Shown one piece after another: positions 1 to 7,560 of a stretch of 8,425 nucleotides of DNA. Made by a program: the position numbers and the translations under genes. Location: assembly GCA_017645985.1 (NCBI GenBank), contig JAGCNK010000176.1, positions 1 through 8,425 of the forward strand, given 5' to 3'. A model generated the notes under the pieces. It had not been told where the DNA came from. It did not search any database and saw only the letters and a list, made by a program, of their open reading frames with translations. How positions within the stretch are numbered: position 1 is the stretch's first letter; each line of letters opens with the position of its first letter. This DNA comes from Bacteroidales bacterium. Lineage in GTDB: Bacteria; Bacteroidota; Bacteroidia; Bacteroidales; UBA3824.

Positions 1-1
1 T

Positions 2-1132
2 GTCGACGGTCCTTACTACTATATGGAATATATCGACGGACGCACCCTCTCGTATGTGATCAACGAGGAGCACCGTCAGGATATAAATTTTGTACGCCGT
101 GTGCTGGTTGAGATTTTAGACGCTCTTAGCTACGTGCACAAGAAGCAGATTTTTCACCGCGACCTCAAGCCCGACAACATCATGCTCACCTACAAGGGCG
201 ACAATGTTAAGATTATAGATTTCGGACTTGCCACCGCCGACGACCTTCCCGACAACCTCAAGCGTGCGGGAACGCCCAAATATGCAGCTCCCGAGCTCAA
301 CAACAAGGCTTACACCGCCGACCAGCGTGCCGACATCTATTCGCTCGGAATGATTATTCTCGAATGGCTGGCAGGTGCTCCCGACCGTCGCAAGCTTATG
401 GGCATCAACAACGGTGTGCTGCGCGAAATAGCCGACAAGAGCACAATGCTCTATCCCGAAGGCCGTTACTCATCGTGCGACGAGATTCTTTCATTGCTAC
501 GTGTAAACGAAGCTCCAGAACCCAAGGCCTCCGTGCCCGACTGGCTTGCCGCCAAGATACGCGAATACGCCGCCGACGGTGTCATCACTCGCAAGGAGCG
601 CAAGGATATAGATTTTGAAACTTCAAAAAACGCCATAGATCCCAAGGCTGTGGAACTGCTTATGGACGTGGAGCTTGAAAAAGCCCGCGAGCGTATGATA
701 GCCGCCGAAAGAAACAACCGTGAAAACGCTCAGCGCGGCATCGGATATTCACAACGCGACCAGCAGCCGCAGAGGTCGAGGCTCAAGCCTGTGCAGACTT
801 TTATATTCCTGGTGATTATAGCAGCCATTCTTGTGGTGCTCGCTATGGAATTGAAAGAGGAGTCGGAGACCAACACACCCAAAGAGCCGCCAAGCACCGG
901 CACTCCCGTTACAGTTACCGACGACTCAAAATTCTCAAAGGGCGAGATTGTGTACACCAAGGCCAACCTCAAACTGCGCGAACTTGCAAGCAAGAGCAGC
1001 AAGGTGCTTCAGGAATATCCCAAAGGTACGCCCGTGGAGGTTATCGAAGACGGATACTATTGGGTGGAGGTGCGTGTAAACCTCAAACGGGGATATATGG
1101 CAAAGGAATACCTTACCCACAATAAAAAATAA
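2..1132 (+). CDS. Membrane-anchored Ser/Thr protein kinase with C-terminal SH3b domain (5'-truncated by window edge)
   Basis: This is a eukaryotic-like (Hanks-type) Ser/Thr kinase that phosphorylates protein substrates at the inner face of the cytoplasmic membrane. The frame is open from base 2, and the Gly-rich loop and the lysine of the N-lobe lie off the window, so the true start is not visible. Numbered from the Met codon at base 23, I see the catalytic loop HRDLKPDN (45-52, Asp47), DFG (66-68), the activation segment ending in APE (89-91), and the helix F motif DQRADIYSLG (100-109). All catalytic residues in view are intact. Residues 170-225 are charged and helical, with DGVITRKERKD, loosely like TerB-type helices. 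A single membrane segment lies at about 257-275. A Thr/Pro-rich stretch and an SH3b domain (about 305-365, ANLKLRE...GYMAKEYL) follow. By the usual topology the SH3b is extracytoplasmic and may sense the cell wall (inference). The PP2C gene begins 21 bp downstream. Confidence 0.93.
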   Translation, partial: VDGPYYYMEYIDGRTLSYVINEEHRQDINFVRRVLVEILDALSYVHKKQIFHRDLKPDNIMLTYKGDNVKIIDFGLATADDLPDNLKRAGTPKYAAPELNNKAYTADQRADIYSLGMIILEWLAGAPDRRKLMGINNGVLREIADKSTMLYPEGRYSSCDEILSLLRVNEAPEPKASVPDWLAAKIREYAADGVITRKERKDIDFETSKNAIDPKAVELLMDVELEKARERMIAAERNNRENAQRGIGYSQRDQQPQRSRLKPVQTFIFLVIIAAILVVLAMELKEESETNTPKEPPSTGTPVTVTDDSKFSKGEIVYTKANLKLRELASKSSKVLQEYPKGTPVEVIEDGYYWVEVRVNLKRGYMAKEYLTHNKK

Positions 1133-1153
1133 CAGCTTTACACTCAATTGCCT

Positions 1154-1927
1154 ATGCTAAACTCGCTAAAAAAAATATTTGGATCAACGGGCGGTGTCAA
1201 CCGTGTGGAAACCTCAAGCATTCAGGGACGCAAGCCGTCGCAGGAAGATTCGTTTTACGTTTCGCCCGAAAAAGACGGACGTATGCTATGTTTTGTGGCC
1301 GACGGAGTGGGCGGACACGGTCACGGCGATTTTGCAAGCACCAAGACAGTGGAGGTATTCCGCAATGCGTTTGAGAATATGCCGCCAAACACCATAGCGG
1401 CAGATTTTTTGCGAAACACTGCCCTGGACGCAGCCCGTGAGGTTCTGGCCAAAAGCACCACCGACCCGGCTTACAAAAACTGCGGCACCACGCTTTCTGG
1501 TTTTTTTGTAACGGGCAACGCATATTACACCGTAAACATTGGCGACAGCCGTGTGTATCTCTGGAACAGAGAGTGCCTCAGCCGCGAAACCCACGACCAT
1601 TCTATCGTGCAGCAGCTGTTGGATGCCGGCGAAATTACCGAACCAGAGGCGTTTACACATCCCAAGCGCAATATGATGACATCGGCTATTGGTCAGGATC
1701 TATCGCTGATGAAGATTGATGTGGAAGGTCCGCGCCCATTGGAGCACGGCGACATACTTATGGCTTTTTCCGACGGTGTGCACGACGCCCTCACCGACGA
1801 ACTTATATACCGGCTTGTTAAGCGTTACGAGGTAGACGAAGGTCTCGCCGACGCCCTCACCGAATCGGCTTACAACGCAGGCGGCAAAGACAATATCACA
1901 GCAGTAGTTTTCAGATTTCTTTCGTAA
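1154..1927 (+). CDS. PP2C-family Ser/Thr protein phosphatase
   Basis: A metal-dependent (Mg/Mn) PPM/PP2C phosphatase of 257 residues, about the usual size of the stand-alone bacterial (PrpC/Stp-like) family. It removes phosphate from Ser/Thr and is the expected antagonist of the kinase directly upstream. Family motifs are present in order: SQED (29-32), VADGVGGHGHGDFAS (48-62), CGTTLSG (110-116), NIGDSRVYLW (128-137), HDHSIVQQLLDAGEI (147-161), MAFSDGVHDAL (203-213) and GGKDNITAVVF (243-253). The metal-ligand aspartates (D32, D50, D207, D246) are all there, so it should be active. There is no signal peptide or membrane segment, so it is cytoplasmic. I chose ATG 1154 over an in-frame TTG at 1148 because ATG is the stronger codon and only two residues separate them. 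No Shine-Dalgarno is visible. The gene sits 21 bp after the kinase and 28 bp before the next gene, consistent with one operon. Confidence 0.95.
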   Translation: MLNSLKKIFGSTGGVNRVETSSIQGRKPSQEDSFYVSPEKDGRMLCFVADGVGGHGHGDFASTKTVEVFRNAFENMPPNTIAADFLRNTALDAAREVLAKSTTDPAYKNCGTTLSGFFVTGNAYYTVNIGDSRVYLWNRECLSRETHDHSIVQQLLDAGEITEPEAFTHPKRNMMTSAIGQDLSLMKIDVEGPRPLEHGDILMAFSDGVHDALTDELIYRLVKRYEVDEGLADALTESAYNAGGKDNITAVVFRFLS

Positions 1928-1937
1928 AAAAACACCT

Positions 1938-1949
1938 TAATATATATTA
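1938..1949. repeat. 12-bp AT-only palindrome in the PP2C/pseudo-Hsp70 gap
   Basis: TAATATATATTA is a perfect palindrome in the 28-bp gap, ending 6 bp before the ATG at 1956. It has no GC pairs and no following T-run, so it is not a convincing terminator. It could be a site for an AT-binding protein, or simply AT-rich leader sequence that keeps the start codon free of structure. Function is not shown. Confidence 0.3.
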
Positions 1950-1955
1950 GCAAAA

Positions 1956-3485
1956 ATGAACAAGACATTAGCGGTTTTTGTCAACGACGACTATCTGACA
2001 GCGGCCATCCAGCCGTTGAAAGACAAGTTTTCGCTCTTATTTACCAACGACGAGAAAAAATTTCCATTCTATTTCTATATAAACCCCACCGACAGCAGCA
2101 TCGACTACGGTTTTGACTACAAGATCAATTTCCGCGACAACAAGAGCCTCTTTGCCGGCGACCTGATGCAGGCACTCGACAAGGGTGGACAGAAAATTTC
2201 TATCGGCGGTTTCGACGAGGACTACATCGCCCTTTTCAATCCCATTATCCGCGACATACGTGATATTTTCGCCCGTGAAATGTCGAAATATGAGGAGTTT
2301 CCATTCTCCGACGCCACTGTAATCGACACTGCCATAGTGTTTAGCGAGAATATCACTCCCAAGGCGCAGACCGAGTTTCTGAACTATTGGAGGTCGAAGA
2401 ACTTCAACTTTGTGAAGATTGAGAAATTCGACTCGCTCTTGCTGCAATACTACAAAGCCAAAAACGGACTCTACTGCCAGAACCGCAAGTTCGGCGTGCT
2501 GGAGGCTCTCGGTATGGATTTGAATATGTCGGTGATTAACGTTGACGGCGCAAATGTGTCGCGTGTGGCGTTCAAAAAATTTGAAGGCTACGGCGTTGAC
2601 CCTCGTATCAAGGTGATAGCCAAAAAGATAGTTGACGATGTTAACCGTCAGGAAAACATCATCGACCGTGACGACGCCGCTGCCATCAACCGCGAATATA
2701 TCCGCCATTACGACAAGGCTGTGAAGATTGTGGAACTGCTTGCCACGTGGACCAAGCCTGTCATCAGCCTGCAGACATCGTTTGCCGTTAACCAAGGCAA
2801 CAAAATAAAGGTGAGCCTTTCGCTCGACGAAATCAACAAACTGTCGTATCTCTATTCGCGCCAGTTTTCGGCATTCTTCTCCGACAACTTCCTGGCGAAG
2901 GAAAAAATCAAGACCATCGATTTGGACAAGATTTTCCTTGTGGGCAATTCGCTCAACAACAGCACCGTGCGCAAGGAGTTTGCCAACTACGGCGAAACCA
3001 AGATAGAGGTCTTCACCGACGATATCAGCTTTATACTTGGCGAACTGTTTAAAGAGCAGACCGCGCCGCCCGAGGTTGACGAGGAGAGCACGATGTTTCA
3101 GATGGGAGCGCAGCATATCGAACAAAAGTCAGCTGTGCCGCCTCCACCTCCGCCGTCGTCCACAGCCAAGGCAACACCGCCACCGCCGATGTATATGCAG
3201 GTAGACCATGTAACCATTGCAGCCCTTTCTACCAACAACAAAGTGCTGCTCAACACCTTCGATCCGGCACCAGGCAAAGGAGTTGCCCATCAGGAGTTTG
3301 TATATATCGGCAATCATCAGTTCAAGGTGCTTTCGAGCAGCCGCACGCTCAAGGCGGGCGACATAGCCGAGCCGGTGGCAGAATTGTGGAAGACAGGCGT
3401 GCAGATAGATCTGATGATAACACGCGACGGCAAGAGTCTCGGACGTTTCCGCACTCGTCCCGTTGTAAAGATTTCGGTAATGTAA
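1956..3485 (+). CDS. Divergent Hsp70/actin-fold protein (probable pseudo-ATPase) with proline-rich linker and unknown C-terminal domain
   Basis: A 509-residue protein that would normally be called hypothetical. Residues 1-366 follow the order of an Hsp70 nucleotide-binding domain. DTAIVFSENITPKAQTEFLNYW (124-145) and VKIEKFDSLLLQYY (153-166) match the Hsp70 'AVITVPAYFNDAQRQAT ... INEPTAAAL' region. LEALGMDLNMSVINVDG (182-198) sits where DLGGGTFDVSIL belongs. AVKIVELLATWTKPVIS (255-271) followed by IKVSLSLDEINKL (284-296) matches 'AKIELSS...ltR.efe.l'. IDLDKIFLVGNSLNNSTVRKEF (321-342) matches the adenosine motif 'DIDEVILVGGSTRIPxVQ'. The phosphate-1 and phosphate-2 glycine/aspartate motifs are lost, so ATP hydrolysis is doubtful. 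No peptide-binding domain follows. Instead there is an acidic stretch, a proline-rich linker (about 394-412) and a probably beta-rich domain of about 97 residues that I do not recognise. It is cytoplasmic. Tandem in-frame stops (TAATAA) end it. Gene position suggests a scaffold or substrate of the kinase/phosphatase pair (inference). Confidence 0.8.
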   Translation: MNKTLAVFVNDDYLTAAIQPLKDKFSLLFTNDEKKFPFYFYINPTDSSIDYGFDYKINFRDNKSLFAGDLMQALDKGGQKISIGGFDEDYIALFNPIIRDIRDIFAREMSKYEEFPFSDATVIDTAIVFSENITPKAQTEFLNYWRSKNFNFVKIEKFDSLLLQYYKAKNGLYCQNRKFGVLEALGMDLNMSVINVDGANVSRVAFKKFEGYGVDPRIKVIAKKIVDDVNRQENIIDRDDAAAINREYIRHYDKAVKIVELLATWTKPVISLQTSFAVNQGNKIKVSLSLDEINKLSYLYSRQFSAFFSDNFLAKEKIKTIDLDKIFLVGNSLNNSTVRKEFANYGETKIEVFTDDISFILGELFKEQTAPPEVDEESTMFQMGAQHIEQKSAVPPPPPPSSTAKATPPPPMYMQVDHVTIAALSTNNKVLLNTFDPAPGKGVAHQEFVYIGNHQFKVLSSSRTLKAGDIAEPVAELWKTGVQIDLMITRDGKSLGRFRTRPVVKISVM

Positions 3486-3498
3486 TAAAGTGTTGATT

Positions 3499-5760
3499 AT
3501 GGAAAATGTTGAGAATGAAGAAAATGTAAACCAAGCGGATCAGAGTCAGATGGTCAACCGTCTGCTTACCCTTATGAGCCAACGCGACAAGCTCGACAAG
3601 GAAATCTCCATCCTGAGGGCGGAGATTAATTCCTCGATTGCAGCCAGCCGACAACAGCATACGGCAGCCACTCCGCCGCCGTTTAAGCCTGTGGCGTCTG
3701 AATCCGAAAGCCAGCCGGCAACACCTCCTCCGTTTGAGGTGGCTCCGCCGCCTGTTCCGCCCACAATGCCCGCACCTCAGCCCGCCAATGCGGCACCTGT
3801 TGACAGCGAGCGAAATATAGGCGTTAAATGGATGGCGATAGTGGGTATCACTATTGCTGTATTGGGATTGAGCCTCTGTATCAAAATATTGTTGGATAGA
3901 GACTTGATAGGTTCTGTAGGACGAGTAGTGCTCGGATATGTGGCTTCGGCTGCAATGGTGGCTGGCGCGTTTAAAGTTCCGGCTACACGCAAGGTGCTCA
4001 AAGATACATTGCTTTTTGGAGGCGCAAATCTTGGATTTGCCATCACCTGGATAGCCTACAGTTATTTTGACTTGTTCTCGTCGCCTGTAACTCTCGCAGT
4101 TATGTGGACGATTACTTCGGCTATGCTTGCCTACTCGTATTTCAAGGACAACAAGTTGCTCTTCTCATACGCCCTTTTCTGGTTTGTTATGTCGCCGTTC
4201 TGTTCTGGCTATTCGTTTGATTCTCATACAAATAGAACGGTATTTTGGATGGTGTTCACCGTTGTGGTAAATGTGGGCTTGTGCTTTGTGTACAAGGTGA
4301 AAAAATGGTCGTCGGTGTACGCCTCGGCATTTATGGTCACCGCACTGGTCTGCCTTATAAAGTTTTTCGACGGGGCAGACTTGTCGCATTGGATCAATGT
4401 GCTCTATTTTGCCATACTCTGCGCCGTGTTCTATGCCGGAGCGGTGGTATTGCAGAAGGTAAAGCCAAACTTTGATTATACTTTTCTGTTTCTTACCGCT
4501 GTAAATCTGACGGCGTTTGCCATTTGTTCTGCCATCGAACTGCACAACAGGCACTCTGTTTCGCACACCTATTTATATATGTCGGTGGCGTTGTGCGTTA
4601 CGGCGTTTCTGTTTCAGAAATTGCAGCCCGAAATCAAGGTGCTCTTTACCTCACCTTTTACCTATGCGCTTGTTTTTGCCAATGTGGCATTGCTTGTCAA
4701 TTTCTTCATAGAATATTCCGAATGGTTTCCGCTTGTATTCGCGGTAGAGATTTTGGCGGCGGCGTTGGTATACTGGTTTTCAAAGGTTGACTATTTCAAG
4801 CGGGTAACTTTGTCGTTGGTGTATCTGTCGTACGCAGTGGTGTTTATGGGTCTTCCGATATTGGACTACAACTATTCCATCCCTCACAATTATTGGGTGG
4901 TGCTCAACGTCGGATTTATCTCCAAACTTGTATATATCGCAGTGTTAGTACTGATACTCAGCAAGATAACCGACAAGGTTCACAAGATATTATTCAGCCT
5001 TATTGTTTATGCCGCTGTGGCTCTGTTGGTTGCGCACGAAATCTCTATTTATTGGGATTATGTGGACTCGTATCACAGCGATTCGCAAGAAGACAATCTC
5101 GAACGCATTATGCTTGTGCTTTGGTACGGAGTGCTTGCGGTGGCGACATCGTTGCTGCCCAAAAAGTGGGAATTTCTATCGTACTGTAAGATAGCGGGTT
5201 CTGCCTTGCTTTTGTTAAATTTGCTGATGTTTTGCGCTATGGCAGTGCCGAGTCTCGCCGACCTGCGTGGCACCAATTTGGCAATTCCTTATCCTGTATG
5301 GCGTTATGTGTCGCTGGGTGCGGCAATAGGATTATCGGTTTTCGCCATTGTGCGCCGCAAGTCTCAGGCTTTGAGCCATTTTGAAATATTAACCGATATC
5401 ATAGTGTCAACTGTGGCTGTTTGGATAGTTAGTTCAGAAATAATCTACTGGCTATCTAAGTCGCAAAGTGTTGACTCATACGGCATTTGGCTGAGCGTCT
5501 GGTATGGTTTGGCATCGCTGGCATTGTTTATAATTGGTTTCAAACTCGAATTAAAGCATCTGCGTATTTGCGGATTCGTGCTTTCGGGCGCAACGGTTTT
5601 GAAACTGTTTTTTTACGATATGTGGAACTCCGAATTATGGGTCAAAGCCGTAGTGTTTGTGGCTGTGGGAGTTATATTCCTGATAGTGTCGTACATTTAC
5701 TCAAAATACTTCAAAAAAGAAAAACTACAAGACGATGGACAAAATTTGGGAACTGAATAG
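3499..5760 (+). CDS. DUF2339-type polytopic membrane protein
   Basis: A 753-residue integral membrane protein. Residues 1-55 are hydrophilic and contain a short predicted coiled coil (about 15-48, QMVNRLLTLMSQRDKLDKEI). A Pro-rich linker follows (58-98) with ATPPPF occurring twice. The signature NIGVKWMAIVGITIAVLGLSL then starts the first membrane segment, and DRDLIGSVGRVVLGY follows. Both match the DUF2339 hallmark 'xxG.kWl..iG.l.lllGv.f.lk...d...ig...Rv.lG'. I count roughly 22 hydrophobic segments by eye. The C-terminus (VLKLFFYDMWN ... VGVIFLIVSYIYSKYF) also fits the family's 'Klfl.Dl ... lllg..yly.rf' ending. The family function is unknown. I chose ATG 3499, 13 bp after the previous stop, over in-frame GTG 3490 and TTG 3493. 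The 3' end overlaps recJ by 26 bp. Within this operon it may be the membrane target or effector of kinase signalling (inference). Base composition looks more AT-rich than its neighbours, as expected for a membrane protein. Confidence 0.9.
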   Translation: MENVENEENVNQADQSQMVNRLLTLMSQRDKLDKEISILRAEINSSIAASRQQHTAATPPPFKPVASESESQPATPPPFEVAPPPVPPTMPAPQPANAAPVDSERNIGVKWMAIVGITIAVLGLSLCIKILLDRDLIGSVGRVVLGYVASAAMVAGAFKVPATRKVLKDTLLFGGANLGFAITWIAYSYFDLFSSPVTLAVMWTITSAMLAYSYFKDNKLLFSYALFWFVMSPFCSGYSFDSHTNRTVFWMVFTVVVNVGLCFVYKVKKWSSVYASAFMVTALVCLIKFFDGADLSHWINVLYFAILCAVFYAGAVVLQKVKPNFDYTFLFLTAVNLTAFAICSAIELHNRHSVSHTYLYMSVALCVTAFLFQKLQPEIKVLFTSPFTYALVFANVALLVNFFIEYSEWFPLVFAVEILAAALVYWFSKVDYFKRVTLSLVYLSYAVVFMGLPILDYNYSIPHNYWVVLNVGFISKLVYIAVLVLILSKITDKVHKILFSLIVYAAVALLVAHEISIYWDYVDSYHSDSQEDNLERIMLVLWYGVLAVATSLLPKKWEFLSYCKIAGSALLLLNLLMFCAMAVPSLADLRGTNLAIPYPVWRYVSLGAAIGLSVFAIVRRKSQALSHFEILTDIIVSTVAVWIVSSEIIYWLSKSQSVDSYGIWLSVWYGLASLALFIIGFKLELKHLRICGFVLSGATVLKLFFYDMWNSELWVKAVVFVAVGVIFLIVSYIYSKYFKKEKLQDDGQNLGTE

Positions 5761-7537
5761 CGGCGGCAATTTTACCGACAGCCAGATAGCATTTCTTCAT
5801 TCAAAACTCAACAATTTTTGCGATATTCCGCTTACGAGGATGTTGGCTCAGAGGGTTGGGGTTGATTTTGATCTGCTGCAAAATGCCCAAACGTGCGACA
5901 GCGAGTTGCAGAAAATCCGCTCGTTTCTCCGTCCGTCGCTCTCCAACCTTCACGATCCGTTTCTTTTCCGCGATATGGACAAGGCTGTGGAGAGGCTCTC
6001 GCTTGCTATCGACAATGGCGAAAAAATCCTTATCTACGGCGACTACGACGTTGACGGCACTACATCGGTGGCGCTTGTCTACTCTTTTTTGAAAAAATAC
6101 TGCACTCAGAGCATTGATTATTACATTCCCGACAGATATACCGAAGGTTACGGCGTGTCGATGCAGGGCGTGGACTATGCCGCTCAGAAAGGCTGCTCGC
6201 TCATTATCGCACTCGACTGCGGTATCAAAGACAATCCCCGTGTTGACTATTCCAACTCCTTGGGTATCGACTTTATTGTCTGCGACCATCATACGCCCGG
6301 AGCCGAACTGCCCAACGCTGTGGCTGTGCTTGATGCCAAACGCGACGACAACACCTATCCCTTCAACGAGCTTTCGGGCTGCGGCGTGGGATTCAAATAT
6401 ATGCAGGCATTGTGCATACGCAGGAATATTCCGTTTGTCAACCTGCTCAACTATATTGACCTTGTGGCTGTTAGCATCGGCAGCGACATTGTGCCTATCG
6501 TGAATGAGAATCGTGTGCTGGCATATTTCGGATTGAAAAAACTCAACGGCGAGGAGTTTGAATTCAACAATGAGAAACTCGGTTTGCAGCCGCTGACCTG
6601 TTTCCGTGCCATTAAGAAAGAGGCAGGACTTGCCGAAAAGCACGTTTCGATGTACGATTCGGTGTTTATGATTGGTCCGCGTATCAACGCCTGCGGACGT
6701 ATCGACAAGGGCAGTCAGGCTGTGCGTCTGCTTATCACCGAAGATGAGGACGAGGCTGAGGAGTTTGCCAAAATGATTTCCGACTACAACAACGAGCGCA
6801 AAGACCTTGACCGCGACATTACCGAAACCGCCCTTGAGACTCTGCGCCACGAACCCGGCAACGACACCAACGCCGCCACCGTGGTTTACGGCGACAACTG
6901 GCACAAAGGCGTGGTGGGTATTGTGGCGTCGCGACTTACCGAAACATACTACCGTCCTACAATCGTGTTCTCAAAAATTGGCGACACCCTCACTGGTTCG
7001 GCGCGTTCGGTTTCGGATTTCAACCTTTACGACGCTATCGACAGCTGTCGTAATTTTTTAACAGGTTTCGGAGGACACAAGTTTGCCGCAGGTTTGAACC
7101 TTAAATTTGAAAACTATCATAATTTTAAGACTGCGTTTCTCGAATATGTGAAAAATCATATCCAAACTTCACAGAAAACTCCGAAGGTTTTGATTGAGCA
7201 ATTCATAGATTTTTCGGTAATAAATTCAAAATTCTACGACCGTTTGCAGCAGTTTGAACCATTCGGACCTGAAAACACCGAACCTATTTTTGCAACCAAA
7301 AATGTGGTAGACTGCGGAGGTTCGCGCAAGGTGGGCAAAAACCTTGAACATTTGAGGCTTGAGGTGATGGACTGCACCGGAGTTTGCCTTGTGGGCATAG
7401 CGTTCGGAATGTCAGCCTTTTACGACCGCATTCACAACGGCGAGAAATTCGATATCTGCTACACCGTTCAGCAGAATGTGTTTAGAAACACGGTTTCGTT
7501 GCAGTTGATGGTAAATGATATTAAATTTTCAAAGTGA
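5735..7537 (+). CDS. recJ: Single-stranded-DNA-specific exonuclease RecJ
   Basis: RecJ degrades single-stranded DNA 5' to 3' with a two-metal DHH active site. It acts in RecF-pathway recombination, mismatch repair and stalled-fork processing in the cytoplasm. The 600 residues show motif I ILIYGDYDVDGTTS (98-111), motif II ALDCGIKD (159-166), motif III VCDHHTPG (182-189) and motif IV VLDAKRDD (198-205). These are followed by SIGSDIVPI (248-255) in the Bacteroidota style, GPRINACGRID (314-324), the DHHA1 domain (WHKGVVGIVASRL 389-401; SARSVSDFNLYDA 422-434; GFGGHKFAAG 444-453) and the C-terminal OB-like region with FGPENTEPIF (510-519). All catalytic Asp/His residues are present and the length is normal for the family. 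ATG 5735 gives the MDKIWELN start typical of this family. It lies inside the last codons of the DUF2339 gene in another frame, which suggests cotranscription and possible translational coupling. Confidence 0.97.
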   Translation: MDKIWELNSGGNFTDSQIAFLHSKLNNFCDIPLTRMLAQRVGVDFDLLQNAQTCDSELQKIRSFLRPSLSNLHDPFLFRDMDKAVERLSLAIDNGEKILIYGDYDVDGTTSVALVYSFLKKYCTQSIDYYIPDRYTEGYGVSMQGVDYAAQKGCSLIIALDCGIKDNPRVDYSNSLGIDFIVCDHHTPGAELPNAVAVLDAKRDDNTYPFNELSGCGVGFKYMQALCIRRNIPFVNLLNYIDLVAVSIGSDIVPIVNENRVLAYFGLKKLNGEEFEFNNEKLGLQPLTCFRAIKKEAGLAEKHVSMYDSVFMIGPRINACGRIDKGSQAVRLLITEDEDEAEEFAKMISDYNNERKDLDRDITETALETLRHEPGNDTNAATVVYGDNWHKGVVGIVASRLTETYYRPTIVFSKIGDTLTGSARSVSDFNLYDAIDSCRNFLTGFGGHKFAAGLNLKFENYHNFKTAFLEYVKNHIQTSQKTPKVLIEQFIDFSVINSKFYDRLQQFEPFGPENTEPIFATKNVVDCGGSRKVGKNLEHLRLEVMDCTGVCLVGIAFGMSAFYDRIHNGEKFDICYTVQQNVFRNTVSLQLMVNDIKFSK

Positions 7538-7560
7538 TATCATATAGTGAGTGCCTTTGG

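Noticed and set aside
2..1132. The kinase as a truncated pseudogene because the N-lobe is missing
   Set aside because: The frame stays open to the first bases of the window and begins within the hinge-region sequence, so the missing part is cut by the window edge rather than by mutation.
1148..1153. TTG at 1148 as the PP2C start
   Set aside because: It adds only two residues and the ATG at 1154 is a stronger start codon. No ribosome-binding site favours TTG.
2037..3125. A 362-codon open frame on the minus strand, opposite the pseudo-Hsp70 gene
   Set aside because: It lies wholly within a better-supported gene, its translation is rich in His/Val/Cys with no recognisable motif, and it is the usual shadow produced by codon bias.
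1956..3485. The divergent protein as a cell-division FtsA or a true DnaK chaperone
   Set aside because: The match to Hsp70 order is better than to FtsA (no 1C-domain signature seen). The loss of the phosphate-binding motifs and of a peptide-binding domain argues against a working DnaK.
3490..3498. GTG 3490 or TTG 3493 as the DUF2339 start
   Set aside because: ATG 3499 is in frame nearby and gives the acidic MENVENEENV start. The extra residues add no conserved sequence.
5801..6904. A 367-codon open frame on the minus strand, opposite recJ
   Set aside because: The plus strand here encodes every RecJ catalytic motif. The antisense product has no family features and looks like a compositional shadow.
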